Source: Halorubrum ruber
GTDB taxonomy: Archaea; Halobacteriota; Halobacteria; Halobacteriales; Haloferacaceae
Reading direction: 5' to 3'
DNA: 64,000 nt
NCBI RefSeq assembly: GCF_018228765.1
Contig: NZ_CP073695.1
Location: forward strand, 2,170,001-2,234,000
Shown here: positions 1-9,281 of the stretch, one piece after another
Position numbering within the stretch: the first letter of the stretch is position 1
Layout: every line of letters begins with the position of its first letter
Made by a program: the position numbers and the translations under genes
The notes under the pieces: generated by a model
What the model was told of the DNA's origin: nothing
The model's input: only the letters and a program-made list of their open reading frames with translations
Databases searched by the model: none

Positions 1-138
1 ACGCCACGTCGCTCGCGGCCGCCACGTCGCACCCGACGCTTTCGACGTCCCTGCCGCCGACGCCGCTCGCGACCGCGATCGACCGCGCACCGACTCCGCT
101 TCGTGCCAGTTTTGTTCGACTATCTCGGAGGGTCGGCC

Positions 139-1310
139 GTGAACATCGACGACCGGATCGAAAGACGGCTCGGCTACGACGCCGGCATGAGCGTCCTCGC
201 TGACTTCGAAGCCGTCTCGCCGGTCAGACACGTCGAGTCGCCGATCGGCCGTGGCCCGGCGATTGAGCGGCTCCTCGACGTGTTCGAGCCCGCCTTCACC
301 GGGTCGCTCCCGCCGAGCGCCTACGTGTACGGCCCGAAGGGGAGCGGGAAGTCGGCGGTCGTCTCCGCGCTGTTCGACCGGCTGGCGAGCCACAGCGGGC
401 CGCGGCGCGCCATCCAGACGACGACGCGGGCGGTCGAGCCGACGATCCCGGGTTCGTTTACGTCGACGCGCGGAACGCGTCGACCCGCTTCCGACTGTAT
501 CACGCAATGTTGGCCGCGATGAGCGACGAGCCCGTCCCGGACCACGGGATCGGGACCGAGGAGCTGGCCGAGTCGCTGCGCGACGCGATGCGCACGGGCC
601 CCGAGCTCGTCGTCGCAGCCGACCACACGAACGAGACCGAGACGCCGACAGCGGCGACGCTTATCGACTGGCTGAACGACGTGGGCGATCGGGTCACGCC
701 GGCCTGTATCGGCCGCGACCCGCCGGACGCGATCGACTGGGAGCCGGAGACCACCGTCGAGTTCGCGAAGTACCGCCGGCACGTGCTCGTCGAGCTGCTG
801 ACGAGCCGGTGCTCGACCGGGCTCGGCCGCGATGCGCTCTCGCACGACCAGATCCGCGAGATCGTCGAGTGGGCCGCGGGCGACGCCCACGACGCGCTCG
901 CCGCCGTGATGGGCGCGGCGGTCAACGCGGAGCGGGCGGGCGCGTCGACGGTCCGCTCCGGCGACGTCGACGCCGGCATCGACGGCGTCCCGCGTCCCTG
1001 CGTGGCGCTGGGGCGGGTGCTCGCGCTCCCCGAGAGCCGCCAGCGGCTCCTCTACGAGCTCGCCGGGCTCTCCGAGGAGGAGCGGTCGACGGTCGGCGTG
1101 GCGACCGAGGCCATCGCGGAGCGCCCCGGCGTCGACCTCTCGGCGTCGACGGTGCGGCGCGTGCTCTACGAGCTGGCCGACGCCGGCCTGCTCGAACGCG
1201 TCACCGTCCATCAGAGCGACGGCAAGGGGCGCCCCCCGAGCCGGCTCGTGCCGCTGTTCCCGACGGTCGTCTTCCGCGAGCTGTTCGACCGGCGCGTCCG
1301 GACCGGATAG
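139..1310 (+). CDS. Orc1/Cdc6-type AAA+ replication initiator-like protein (frameshifted)
   Basis: Orc1/Cdc6 proteins bind replication origins and load the helicase; haloarchaea carry many paralogues. The N-terminal part has a Walker A motif GPKGSGKS at residues 65-72. The reading frame breaks near 446-448 at a GGG run; adding one G joins it to the downstream frame, giving continuous FVYVDARNAS and about 390 residues, a normal family length. The C-terminal part has a winged-helix region (around STVRRVLYELADAGLL). The strand where a Walker B acidic pair is expected reads ELVVAADHTN, so the ATPase site may be degenerate. I chose the GTG at 139 because GGAGG ends 7 nt before it; an in-frame GTG at 103 is the alternative. 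No origin repeats were recognised nearby. Confidence 0.75.
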
Positions 1311-1401
1311 CGGCCAAAGGGGGCGACCCAACCGGACCAACAGCAGCGATACGGTTTTTTTAAAAGGTGTAGGCGACACCGAAGGTTACTTATAAATGAC
1401 T

Positions 1402-1743
1402 GCGGTGGCGCGTGCCTCCGAGCGCCCACCGGGCGCGAGGAGCACGCGCGAGGGATGCCGTGAGCGACGGGCGACCGAAGGGAGCCCGGAGCGAACGGCG
1501 AGGCTGGGGAGGTGTGAGGTGCTGTTGCTGTGCGTTCCCGCGAGCGAAGCGAGCGGGAGCACGGAAGTCGCAGCCCGCGCAGCGAAGCGAGCAGGAACGT
1601 CTTCCGGAGGGGCGGGACTCAAAGGGGCAGCCGTGAGGCGGGCGCAGGCGACGTAAGCACCGCAACGAGGGAGCACTAGCGACCGAGTGAGGAGCGCAGC
1701 GAGCGTGCGCCCGCCTCACGGCTGGGGCTTTGGGGGCGTTCGC
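1402..1743 (+). repeat. Structured repeat copy A, folded core
   Basis: First of five copies (A-E) of an intergenic element with no credible coding potential. Landmarks in order: GCGGTGGCGCGTGCC pairing with GCACGCGCGAGG; a second hairpin region; the conserved block GAGGCTGGGGAGG; the block GGGACTCAAAGGGGCAG; and a closing helix in which 1628-1646 pairs perfectly with 1706-1724 (19 bp). A TATA-like TTATAAAT lies just before it at 1390-1397. This copy has an extra insert of about 70 nt between the two conserved blocks, itself rich in short inverted repeats. It fills most of the gap between the Orc-like gene and the phosphatase gene. Whether it is transcribed is unknown. Confidence 0.8.
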
Positions 1744-1943
1744 CGTCGATCCACAGTTGGTCACGTATCGCCTCGCGGCTGGGGCTTTGGCGGTGTTCAT
1801 CGCAGACCCCAAATCAACTATTTATAAGCGAGCGGCTGGGGCTTTGGAGATGTTTGCCGCCGATCTGCCAGCAACTATTTATAAATAAGCGGCTGGGACT
1901 TTAGCAGCGTTCGTCGCGAAGTCACGAACTATTTATAAACAAC
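1720..1943 (+). repeat. Copy A tail: 57-bp tandem units
   Basis: GGCTGGGGCTTTGG-like units begin at 1720, 1777, 1834 and 1891, an exact 57-bp period. The later units also carry TATTTATAA. Units have diverged from each other, so the period has been kept longer than the sequence. The array ends about 80 nt before the phosphatase start. Confidence 0.8.
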
Positions 1944-2023
1944 CATCCGGTCGCTCCGCTCCCTCGACGTACCAGAGCCGATCGAACGGAAGACAGTTGT
2001 CTCCGAGCCGCCGACTCGCGGGT

Positions 2024-2704
2024 ATGGTTCCGCCCCTCGCGCTCGACATCGATGGCACCCTCACGACGCCGGACCACCGGATCGACCCGCGGGTCTTCGA
2101 GCTGCTGCCCGAGTGGGACGCCCCGATAGCCTTCGCGACCGGGAAGGCGTTCCCGTACCCGGTCGCGCTCGCGCACTTCCTCGGCCGCGAGGAGACGGTG
2201 ATCGCGGAGAACGGCGGCGTCGCGTACGCCGACGGCGAGACGACGGTCGTCGGCGACCCGGACGCAGCCTGGGCTGTCGTCGAGGCGTTCCGCGAGCGCG
2301 GCGGGGAGATCGGGTGGGGCGACGGCGACACCGTGAACCGCTGGCGCGAGACGGAGGTCGCGCTCTCGACCGACGCGGACGAGGCGCTCCTCCGCGAGGT
2401 CGCCGCCGCCGTCGACGACGTGGAGGTCGTGGACACCGGCTACGCCTACCACGTCAAGTCGACGGGCGTGAGCAAGGGACGCGCGCTCCGCGTCGTCGCC
2501 GACGCGCTCGGCCTCGCGGCCGACGAGTTCGTCGCGATCGGCGACAGCGAGAACGACGTCTCCACGTTCGAGGTCGCCGGCGAGTCATACGCGGTCGCCA
2601 ACGCGGACGCCGCCGCCCGCGAGGCCGCCGACGAGGTGGTGGAGGACGGATTCATGGACGGGACGGTCTCGGTGCTCGAACGGCTGCGCGAGCGCGCAGA
2701 GTAG
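2024..2704 (+). CDS. pgp: Phosphoglycolate phosphatase (archaeal HAD type)
   Basis: Hydrolyses 2-phosphoglycolate to glycolate, a repair and salvage reaction. The 226-residue protein has HAD motif I as DIDGTL near residue 7 and motif IV as GDSEND near residue 176; the inserted cap between them and the length fit the archaeal SPP-like phosphoglycolate phosphatase family. The ATG at 2024 puts motif I at the normal distance from the N-terminus; an in-frame upstream start at 1997 would add nine unsupported residues. It follows repeat copy A and converges with the RNase P gene, 20 nt away. A related sugar phosphatase remains possible. Confidence 0.88.
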   Translation: MVPPLALDIDGTLTTPDHRIDPRVFELLPEWDAPIAFATGKAFPYPVALAHFLGREETVIAENGGVAYADGETTVVGDPDAAWAVVEAFRERGGEIGWGDGDTVNRWRETEVALSTDADEALLREVAAAVDDVEVVDTGYAYHVKSTGVSKGRALRVVADALGLAADEFVAIGDSENDVSTFEVAGESYAVANADAAAREAADEVVEDGFMDGTVSVLERLRERAE

Positions 2705-2724
2705 TCGTAGCGTCTTCTTTCCGC

Positions 2725-3006
2725 TTATTCCCCGTAGGGGTACCGCGCCGTCGCCCCGCACTCCAGACACCGGACGACCACGCGCCCGGGTCGCGTTCGG
2801 ACGCGGCTCGTCTTCCCGGGCCGGAGGTAGACGGCGCAGTCGTCGCAGGCGCGCCGGGAGAGCTCCGACGGGATCCCGCAGCGGTTTCGCTCGGCGATCC
2901 GGCGGGCGCGGGCGACGTACCCGCGGGCGCGGTCGTACTCGTCGTCGACGACCGCCTCGCGGGCGAGGACGAACAGCCGCTCGATCCGCTCCGCCGGGAT
3001 GCCCAT
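2725..3006 (-). CDS. rnp4: Ribonuclease P protein component 4 (Rpp21 family)
   Basis: Archaeal RNase P protein that supports the catalytic RNA in tRNA 5' processing. The sequence shows the family pattern: an N-terminal helix (ERIERLFVLAREAV), the stretch YVARARRIAERNRCGIP, and a zinc ribbon from two CxxC pairs (CDDC and CLEC). Starting at the ATG at 3006 gives 93 residues, close to what I recall for haloarchaeal members. A GTG at 3117 would add 37 residues but leaves no room for a promoter, because the only A/T-rich box, at 3119-3126, abuts it. It is divergent from the Trm112-like gene. Confidence 0.85.
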   Translation of the reverse strand: MGIPAERIERLFVLAREAVVDDEYDRARGYVARARRIAERNRCGIPSELSRRACDDCAVYLRPGKTSRVRTRPGRVVVRCLECGATARYPYGE

Positions 3007-3118
3007 GTCACAGAGGGGGCGCGCGGCGGCAAAGAGGTTGTTATCCGGGTCGCTCGCGGCGGCCGGTTCCGGCCGCCCTCGACGCGCCGATGTCCCCGGA
3101 CCGGCCGTGACCCGCACG

Positions 3119-3126
3119 CTTTTTTA
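3119..3126 (+). promoter_or_regulatory. TATA-like box of the Trm112-like gene
   Basis: TTTTTTAT lies 24-31 nt before the ATG at 3150, the spacing expected for a leaderless haloarchaeal transcript. Confidence 0.6.
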
Positions 3127-3149
3127 TCGGTCCCACCCAACCGAGCGGT

Positions 3150-3344
3150 ATGAAGGAATCCCTGATGGACGTGATCTGCTGTCCGCTCGACAAGGCGGCC
3201 CTCGAACTCGACGTCGACGAGGCGGACGACGAGGAGGTCCTCGCCGGGACGCTCACCTGCACGGAGTGCGGCGAGACGTACCCGATCGAGGACGGAATCC
3301 CGAACCTCCTGCCGCCGGACATGCGCGAAGAGGCCGCGGCGTAG
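3150..3344 (+). CDS. Trm112-family zinc-ribbon protein
   Basis: Small (64 residues) Trm112/UPF0434-like protein. Trm112 proteins are obligate partners and activators of several RNA and protein methyltransferases. Visible features are the N-terminal LMDVICCPLDKAAL, a CTECG half of a zinc ribbon, and the closing TYPIEDGIPNLLP typical of the family. It has its own TATA-like box and a leaderless start. Which methyltransferase it serves cannot be told from this window. Confidence 0.82.
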   Translation: MKESLMDVICCPLDKAALELDVDEADDEEVLAGTLTCTECGETYPIEDGIPNLLPPDMREEAAA

Positions 3345-3440
3345 GCTCCCGGATCGGGCGTACCGCGGCGTCGACCCGACCGACCCGGAAACTCGTTGCT
3401 CGTGTGAATCTTTTTTTAGTACGGGGTCGTGGTCTCACCC

Positions 3441-4022
3441 GTGCCGACACTCGACGTCGAACTGAACGGGGAGACGGTCCACGACATCGACGCCCCGGAC
3501 TCGTTCGTCACCGACGGGCCGTTCCCGGTCGTGCTCGAAAACAGCGGGCGCTCGACGCACGTCCACCTCCACTTCGACGACGACCTCGACCGGGTGGCCG
3601 CGCTCGACGAGGGCAACCACTTCGTCGCCGACGAGGCCACCCGCCACGTCCACGTCTCGACGGCCGACGTCGACGAGGCCGTTCGCGGCAAACTGAAGAT
3701 CGTCACCGGCTACGGGTCGAACACGACGTACGTCGACGTTCGGGTCGACCCGTCGCCGGAGACCCCCGAAGAGGCGGTCGCCGTCGACGAGGAGCTCTCC
3801 GCGCCCCCGGAGCGCACGCCGGAGCCGCCGGCCCGACAGCGCGCGGTGAACGCGCTCGACCGCCTGGTACAGCGCGGCGGGGTCGCGGGCGCGGTCTTCG
3901 GGCTGGTCGCGGTCGGCGTCGCGGTCGGCGTCGCGATGGCCGTCGACAGCGCCGTCGTCTGGCTCGCGGTGGGGATCGCGCTGATGGTCGCGTTCGGCGC
4001 GGCGCTGCTCGCGGTGACGTGA
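3441..4022 (+). CDS. Conserved haloarchaeal membrane-anchored protein, function unknown
   Basis: 193 residues. The first 120 or so form an acidic soluble beta-rich domain with alternating strands such as FPVVLENSGRSTHVHLHFDD; after a proline-rich linker there are two hydrophobic C-terminal segments (about residues 150-170 and 175-193) that should anchor it in the membrane. The T-rich box at 3411-3418 favours the GTG at 3441 over the GTG at 3429. It resembles short conserved haloarchaeal proteins of unassigned function; I do not recognise a catalytic motif. Confidence 0.6.
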   Translation: MPTLDVELNGETVHDIDAPDSFVTDGPFPVVLENSGRSTHVHLHFDDDLDRVAALDEGNHFVADEATRHVHVSTADVDEAVRGKLKIVTGYGSNTTYVDVRVDPSPETPEEAVAVDEELSAPPERTPEPPARQRAVNALDRLVQRGGVAGAVFGLVAVGVAVGVAMAVDSAVVWLAVGIALMVAFGAALLAVT

Positions 4023-4124
4023 GGCGATGGGGGAGTGTCGCCGCCCCACGGACTCCGCCGGCTCGACCTCCGCGTCTCGCTCGGGATCCGCGCGCTTTTA
4101 ACCGTCCCACCGGAACGGAACGCC

Positions 4125-4313
4125 ATGAGCTTCGAGAAGGAAGACGAGGTCGTGCTCCACGACAAACACAGCGAGTACGACGGCGAGACGGGGAAGATTA
4201 CGCAGGTGATGGAGACGATGTTCGGCGACGCGACGTACACGGTCAGCTTCGAGGACGGCCAGGAGACGGGCGTCCCCGAGGACGCGCTCGACGCCGTCGA
4301 GAGCGAGGAGTAA
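4125..4313 (+). CDS. Small acidic conserved protein, SH3-like fold possible
   Basis: 62 residues starting MSFEKEDEVVLHDKHSEYDG. The alternating strand pattern (DEVVLHDK, GKITQVMETMF, ATYTVSFEDG) suggests a small SH3- or KOW-like beta barrel, but I cannot name a family. A TTTTAA box at 4096-4101 sits about 26 nt before the ATG, supporting a leaderless start. It lies just ahead of the exosome-related gene and could be co-transcribed with it. Confidence 0.6.
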   Translation: MSFEKEDEVVLHDKHSEYDGETGKITQVMETMFGDATYTVSFEDGQETGVPEDALDAVESEE

Positions 4314-4334
4314 CGCCGCCCCCACCCGTACCGC

Positions 4335-4771
4335 ATGCCGAAAGTCCCTTCCACTACGTCGACCTCCGCGCGTTCTCGTACGCCACGGAGGACGTGAAAC
4401 GCGTCGAGCAGGCGCTGTACTCTCTGTTACCCGAGGACGTCGAGCTCGACCGCGTCGAGAACGTGGGCCATCACGGGGACCGGATCGTCGTCCTCTCGGC
4501 GCGCGTCGAGCGCGCCGACGAGATGCGACACGTGCTCGACCGGCTCTCCGAGCTGGAGGACCTCGACCGCGTCCTTGACGAGCTCGACGAGCGCGTCGAC
4601 GACAACTGCGCGCTGTTCCTCCGCCTCGACAAGCAGGCGGCGTTCCGCGACGAGGTCCGGCTCGGCCCGGGGGTCACCGTCCGCACGAAGGTGGAGGCGT
4701 ACCCGGCGAAAAAGGAGAAGGCGGTCGCGAACGCCCGCGAGACGCTCTCGCGGCTCGCGGACGAGGACTGA
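4335..4771 (+). CDS. RNA-binding protein of the exosome-associated COG1325 type (frameshifted near the start)
   Basis: About 145 residues, typical of the archaeal predicted exosome-related RNA-binding family: VPFHYVDLRAFSYATED at the N-terminus, then ELDRVENVGHHGDRIVVL, and a C-terminal LFLRLDKQAAF segment. The only sensible start, ATG at 4335 (MPKVP), is one base out of frame with the rest; adding one C in the CCC run at about 4346-4348 restores MPKVPFHYVDL. A missing base is more likely than a natural break, because the remaining 140 codons are intact and conserved-looking. Confidence 0.7.
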
Positions 4772-4791
4772 GCGCGACCGAAGCCGGTCGC

Positions 4792-4834
4792 GGTCGACTG
4801 TCAACGCCGGTGGCAGTCGACTGTCAACGCCGGT
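4792..4834. repeat. Two-copy 23-bp tandem repeat
   Basis: GTCGACTGTCAACGCCGGT occurs twice at 23-bp spacing between the RNA-binding protein and the oxidoreductase gene. No function is evident. Confidence 0.6.
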
Positions 4835-4912
4835 CGCCGTCGCGGTTGACGGCCGCGCGCCCGCCCCGCACCCACGGCGTGACTTTTTCACCCGGCCAGT
4901 CGATGTCCAGCC

Positions 4913-6360
4913 ATGAGCGATCCGTTCGTGGTCGTCGGTGCCGACGCGGCGGGGTTGAGCGCGGCCAGCAAGTTCCGGCGCGAGGCGCCCGACCGAGAGG
5001 TCGTCGTCTTCGAGAAGGGCCGGTGGATCTCGTACGCCTACTGCGGGATGCCCTACTTCATCGCGGGTTACGTCGACCGCATGTCGAACCTCCTCTCGCT
5101 GTCGCCGAGCGAGGTCGACGAGCGCGGGATCGACCTCCGACGCGAGTCGGAGGTCGTCGCCGTCGACCCCGACGCGAAGCGCGTCACCGTCGAGACGGTC
5201 GAGGGCGACCGCTTCGAGCAGGCGTACGACGACCTGCTCGTCGCGACCGGCGCCCGCGCGACCACCGGCTCCTTCGACGTGCGCGGCGTCGACGGCGCGT
5301 TCACGCTACATAACATGGACGCGGCGGCCGCCATCGACGCGTACGTCGCCGAGCCGGACGCCTACGACCCCGAACGCGCCGACGTGAGCGCGGTCGACCG
5401 CGAGCGCGTCGAGCGCAACGCGGCGATGCCGGCCCCCGAGACCGCCGCGGTCGTCGGCGGGGGGTACGTCGGCGTCGAGGTCGCAGAGGCGCTGACCGAG
5501 CGCGGACTGGACGTCCACGTGTTCCACCGGTCCGGGCACCTCCTCTCACCGTTCGGGGAGACGGTTGGGAACCGCGTCGAAGAGGCGCTTGAAGCCGAGG
5601 GCGTCACGGTTCACACGGACGCACCGGTCGAGGCGCTCGTCGGCGACGACCGGATCGAGGCGGTCGAGGTCGGGGCGGGAGCGACGGCGCGGCGACCGAG
5701 AGCGTCCCCGTCGACATGGCGGTCGTCGGCGTCGGGATCCGGCCGAACACCGACCTGCTGGAGGGCACCGGCGTCGACCTCGGGCCGGGCGACGCGATCC
5801 GCGTCGACGACCGCGGCCGCACCAGCCTGCCGGACGTGTACGCCGCGGGCGACTGCGCGACCGCGCGCCACGCGGTGACCGGCGAGCCCGACTGGCTCCC
5901 GCTCGGCCTCACCGCGAACCGCGCCGGGCGGGCCATCGGCGCGACGGTCGCCGGCGACCCGACGCCGGTCGGCGACATCGCCGGCACCGCGGCGGTGAAG
6001 GCCTTCGACGCCGAGGCCGCCCGCGTCGGGCTACTCGACCCGGTGAAGGCCGAGGCGGCCGGCTTCGACCCGGTCAGCGAGACGGTGACTGCCGGCTCGC
6101 GCTCCGGCTACTACCCCGGTGCGGCCGAGACGGACGTGACGCTCGTCGCCGACCGCGACACCGGGCGCCTGCTCGGCGGGAGCATCGTCGGCACCGACCG
6201 CGCGGCGATCCGGATCGACACCCTCGCGACCGCGATCGAGGCGGACATGACCGTCCCCGAGGTCGAGCGCTTGGACCTCGCGTACGCCCCGCCGTTCAGC
6301 CCGGTGTGGGACCCGATACTCGTCGCCGCGAAGGTGCTAAACGGGACGCTGGAGGACTGA
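4913..6360 (+). CDS. CoA-disulfide reductase / NADH oxidase family flavoprotein (frameshifted)
   Basis: Pyridine nucleotide-disulfide oxidoreductase with a single active-site cysteine. Such enzymes reduce CoA disulfide or oxidise NADH with oxygen. The order is an FAD-binding start (VVVGADAAGLSAASKF), the redox cysteine at residue 44 in SYAYCGMPY, an NAD-binding GGGYVGVEVAEAL, the FAD motif VYAAGDCA, and a C-terminal dimerisation domain ending at 6360. The frame breaks near 5677-5679; one extra G in that GGG run joins VEVGAG to SDGAATESVPVDMAVVGVG, giving about 482 residues. SFDVRGVDGAFTLH is typical of the CoA-disulfide reductase branch, but substrate cannot be decided. Confidence 0.82.
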
Positions 6361-6384
6361 GGCAGGTCGGATCGCGGCGCGGCG

Positions 6385-6876
6385 CTACCGGGACGCGGCG
6401 ATCCGGGAGAGGAGGAAGCCGACGACCGCCGACGCGGCGCCCACCGCGACCGCGACCGCGCCGGCGAGGGCAAGCGGAGCGGTGAACGCGGCCGCGGCCG
6501 GGGCGCCAGCGGCGAACGGGAGGACGTACGGCTCCGGTCCGATCCCCCGGAGCAGCGTCCCCGCGAACGGTCCGTAGGCGAGCAGTATCGTCGGGAACAC
6601 GCCGCCCCCGGTCGCTGCGAAGGCGATCGCGCCGATCGCCGTCACCGCGGCGAGGGCGCCGGTGGTCTCCGCGCTCCCGACGCCGACCGCGGCCGTCGCG
6701 TCGAAGGCGACGTACGACAGCGCGAAGCCGACCGCGCTCCACACCGTCGCCCGCTCGAAGCCGGACTCACCGAGAGCTATCTGTCGGAGCGCCGCGCGCC
6801 GGGACTCGGCCGCGTCGTCTCCGCTCGCGTCGCCGTCCATCGCGCCCGCCGCCTTCGTCGCGTCGCCGCCCGTCAT
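6385..6876 (-). CDS. Small integral membrane protein, function unknown
   Basis: 163 residues: an acidic soluble N-terminus of about 45 residues, then roughly four hydrophobic segments rich in Ala, Gly and Val, ending LLSRIAASR. No family motif was recognised. Its ATG overlaps the stop of coaD by 4 nt (ATGA), so the two are very likely translated from one message, although nothing in the sequence links it to coenzyme A synthesis. Confidence 0.6.
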   Translation of the reverse strand: MTGGDATKAAGAMDGDASGDDAAESRRAALRQIALGESGFERATVWSAVGFALSYVAFDATAAVGVGSAETTGALAAVTAIGAIAFAATGGGVFPTILLAYGPFAGTLLRGIGPEPYVLPFAAGAPAAAAFTAPLALAGAVAVAVGAASAVVGFLLSRIAASR

Positions 6877-7367
6877 TCCGGTCGCGTCGCGCCCCGCCCC
6901 TCGCGGTCGGGGGTGAGGTTGCCGTGTTCGTCGATCTCGCCCGCGACGATCCGCGTCGAGGAGATGCGCTCGCCGTCCTCGGCGGCAACGTGGTCGACGA
7001 CGATCAGGTCGAGCGGGTCGCGGCCGCGCTCGGTGCGGATCTCGTTGATCCGCTCGCCGCCAGCCTTCGTCTCGGGAGAGACGATCAGCGCGTCGAACTC
7101 CGGTTCGACCGCGATACCGGTCGGCTCCGTCAGCTCGCGGATCTCGTACTCGCGTCCGTGCGCCTCAGCCCGCGGGGCCAACTCTTCCTCCAAGTCGCGC
7201 TCGCGCCGGTCGTAGGGGCGGACGTACCGCTCGACGTGTCGGGTCTGCGGCGCCAAATCGTCGGAGGTGAGCCCGACCGTGACGTCACCCAGCTCGAACG
7301 CCCGTTCGAACAGCTTGCGGTGGCCGTCGTGAACGGGATCGAACGTACCCCCCAGCGCGACGTTCAT
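6873..7367 (-). CDS. coaD: Phosphopantetheine adenylyltransferase (archaeal type)
   Basis: Transfers AMP from ATP to 4'-phosphopantetheine, the penultimate step of coenzyme A synthesis. The nucleotidyltransferase signature GGTFDPVHDGH sits at residues 6-16 and the second motif ISSTRI near residue 136. Length (164) and the SPETKAGGERIN segment match the archaeal family. A TTTTAA box at about 7391-7396 precedes the ATG by about 26 nt, so it is leaderless. Overlaps the downstream membrane protein gene by 4 nt. Confidence 0.9.
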   Translation of the reverse strand: MNVALGGTFDPVHDGHRKLFERAFELGDVTVGLTSDDLAPQTRHVERYVRPYDRRERDLEEELAPRAEAHGREYEIRELTEPTGIAVEPEFDALIVSPETKAGGERINEIRTERGRDPLDLIVVDHVAAEDGERISSTRIVAGEIDEHGNLTPDREGRGATRPE

Positions 7368-7442
7368 GCCTCTCCGTTGCGCGGGTCGAACTTAAAACGT
7401 CCCGAACCGCGGTCGGACGAGGGGAAGTCGGTGCCGGTCGGC

Positions 7443-8081
7443 TCAGTTCGCCCGCTCGTCGTCCGCGTCGTCGCCGTCGGTGTCCTCGTCGCTCCCGTCT
7501 TCATCTCCGTCCGACGCCTCGCCGTCGCCGCTCTCGCCGTCGGTGTCCTCGTCGCTGCTCTCGCCGTCGCCGCTCTCGCCGTCAACGGAGATCTGGACCG
7601 GCTCGGTGTCGCCGTCGGGCGACTCGCCGCCGAGCCGGCGGTCGAGGTTGAAGACGGCGTTCAGCTCCGCCTGGACGTCGCCGACGACGGTGCGGACCAG
7701 TTCGCTCGGCGCGATGGCCTCGTACTCGTAGGGGTTGTTGCCCGCGCCCTCCGCCTTCCGTTTGCTGCGCTCGACGGTGCCCTCGTCGTGGAGCTCGGCG
7801 AGCGCCTCGCGGACGGTGCTGGGGTACAGGCCCGTTCCGTCCGCGACCTCGTCGCTCGTGCTGTGGGGGTTATCGCGGAGGTAGACGTAGATGCGCGCGC
7901 GGGTCTCGGTGTCGAGCAGCCACGCGAGCAGGTCGACGACGTTGTCGTCGAACCCCTTCACCGCCCTGTCGGCGCCCTCGCCGAGCCGCTCTTTCGTCTT
8001 CCGAAGCTCCTCGCGGGTCCGGTCCGTCGGCGACTCCTCCGGGTCGTCTCCCGGCTCGGTCGGTGAATCGTCCGTGGTCAT
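7443..8081 (-). CDS. Winged-helix transcriptional regulator with acidic repeat tail
   Basis: 212 residues. Residues about 45-120 form a winged helix: LLAWLLDTETRARIYVYLR, then HSTSDEVADGTGLYPSTVREALAEL as the recognition region, then DEGTVERSKR as the wing. The last 50 residues are a low-complexity run of Asp, Glu, Ser and Gly built from DGESGDGES-like units; this is repetitive in the DNA as well. The TTTTGG box around 8105 suits a leaderless start at 8081. It stands alone between coaD and gshA, so no target can be inferred. Confidence 0.75.
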   Translation of the reverse strand: MTTDDSPTEPGDDPEESPTDRTREELRKTKERLGEGADRAVKGFDDNVVDLLAWLLDTETRARIYVYLRDNPHSTSDEVADGTGLYPSTVREALAELHDEGTVERSKRKAEGAGNNPYEYEAIAPSELVRTVVGDVQAELNAVFNLDRRLGGESPDGDTEPVQISVDGESGDGESSDEDTDGESGDGEASDGDEDGSDEDTDGDDADDERAN

Positions 8082-8176
8082 GCCGGAAACTGGGGGCTAC
8101 GCGGCCAAAAGCGTTTCTCGTCGCTTTCGTTCCGACGGAACTTCCGGGAGCGCCCCCGAGGCGTTCGATTCCGGGG

Positions 8177-9256
8177 TTAGGGGCTCACGAGGAGGTCCGA
8201 ACGCAGCGCGTCGGCGCCCTCCTCGTCGCGGATCCGGCGCTGACGCGCGGCGCCGCTCTCGGCCTCGTACACCTCGCGGATGCCGTCGACTCCGAGCCGG
8301 TCGCACTCGGCGTCGACGACCTCGCCCAGCGCGGTCGTCCCCTCGCCGTCGCGGTCGATGAACGCGGCGTCGTGGCCGTGCCGGATCGCGCGCCACTTGT
8401 TCTCGTCAAGGAGTTCCCGGCGCAGGGTCGGGAGCGACTCGCCGTCCGCGTACCGCTCGGCGTAGTCGACGACCAGCGCGCGGACGTACTCGGCGAGCGC
8501 GAGCGTGACCTCGGGGTCGCGCTGCGCGTCGGGCGCGCGCACCTCCACCGTGCCGTGGCCGGTGTGGGGGCGCACGTCGAACCACAGCTCGCCGCGGTCC
8601 GCGATGGAGTCGGTCTCGACCATCCGGCGCTCGTACCGCCGGAACGCGTCGAAGTCGTCGAACGCCGAGGGGATCCCGGTGTTCGGGAGGTTCTCGAACA
8701 CCTTCGCCCGGGCGGAGGCGAGCCCGGTGTCGAAGCCGTTCCAGAACGGGGAGTTCGCGGACAGGGCGAGCAGCACCGGGGAGTGCCACCGCAGCCGGTT
8801 CGCGACCCACACCGCCTTGTCCGCGTCGTCGACGCCGACGTGGACGTGGAGCCCCGCGGTCGTGTTCCGGTGTTGGGGGTACTGGATGCGGTCCAGCTGC
8901 GCCTGATACCGCGGCTTCTGGACGTGGTCGAGCTCGCGCCACTTCGCCGCCGGGTGGAGGCCCGCGGCCGCGATCCGATACCCGTCCGCGGCGGCGTGAT
9001 CGACGAGCGCCTCGCGGACCGTCGCGAGCGCGTCCGCCGCGTTCGCCGGGTCCTCGATCGTCTCGGTCTGGGCCTCTATCGTACACTCGAACAGCTCATG
9101 GTCGAACCCCTCCGGCACCGCCGCTGGCGGGTCGCGGCCGTACACGAGGTCGTCGGTCCCGGACGTGGGGTAGCCGTCGGCATCGACGATGTAGAACTCC
9201 TCCTCGATGCCGAGCGTCCCCATCCGGGAGAACGCGTCCCGCGAACCGAGTTCCAT
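8177..9256 (-). CDS. gshA: Glutamate-cysteine ligase (GCS2 type)
   Basis: ATP-dependent ligation of glutamate and cysteine. Haloarchaea use gamma-glutamylcysteine itself as their main low-molecular-weight thiol. The protein has the GCS2 hallmarks: [13 protein letters not shown] near residue 14, [14 protein letters not shown], the metal/ATP region [13 protein letters not shown], and [16 protein letters not shown]. Length is 359 residues from the ATG at 9256; the open frame runs much further upstream but lacks family sequence there. A TATATAAG-like box at 9282-9289 lies 26-33 nt before the ATG. Confidence 0.9.
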   Translation of the reverse strand: MELGSRDAFSRMGTLGIEEEFYIVDADGYPTSGTDDLVYGRDPPAAVPEGFDHELFECTIEAQTETIEDPANAADALATVREALVDHAAADGYRIAAAGLHPAAKWRELDHVQKPRYQAQLDRIQYPQHRNTTAGLHVHVGVDDADKAVWVANRLRWHSPVLLALSANSPFWNGFDTGLASARAKVFENLPNTGIPSAFDDFDAFRRYERRMVETDSIADRGELWFDVRPHTGHGTVEVRAPDAQRDPEVTLALAEYVRALVVDYAERYADGESLPTLRRELLDENKWRAIRHGHDAAFIDRDGEGTTALGEVVDAECDRLGVDGIREVYEAESGAARQRRIRDEEGADALRSDLLVSP

Positions 9257-9281
9257 TACGCCTCCGTTCCGCCCGCGCGGT

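Noticed and set aside
251-1379. Long open frames antisense to real genes (for example around 321-1379, 2113-3153, 55811-59020)
   Set aside because: They are Arg/Ala/Gly-rich shadows expected from high-GC codon bias, without family sequence or promoters.
1310-2024. Replication origin next to the Orc-like gene
   Set aside because: I found no origin recognition box-like repeats; the gap is filled by repeat copy A, which also occurs at four sites without an orc gene.
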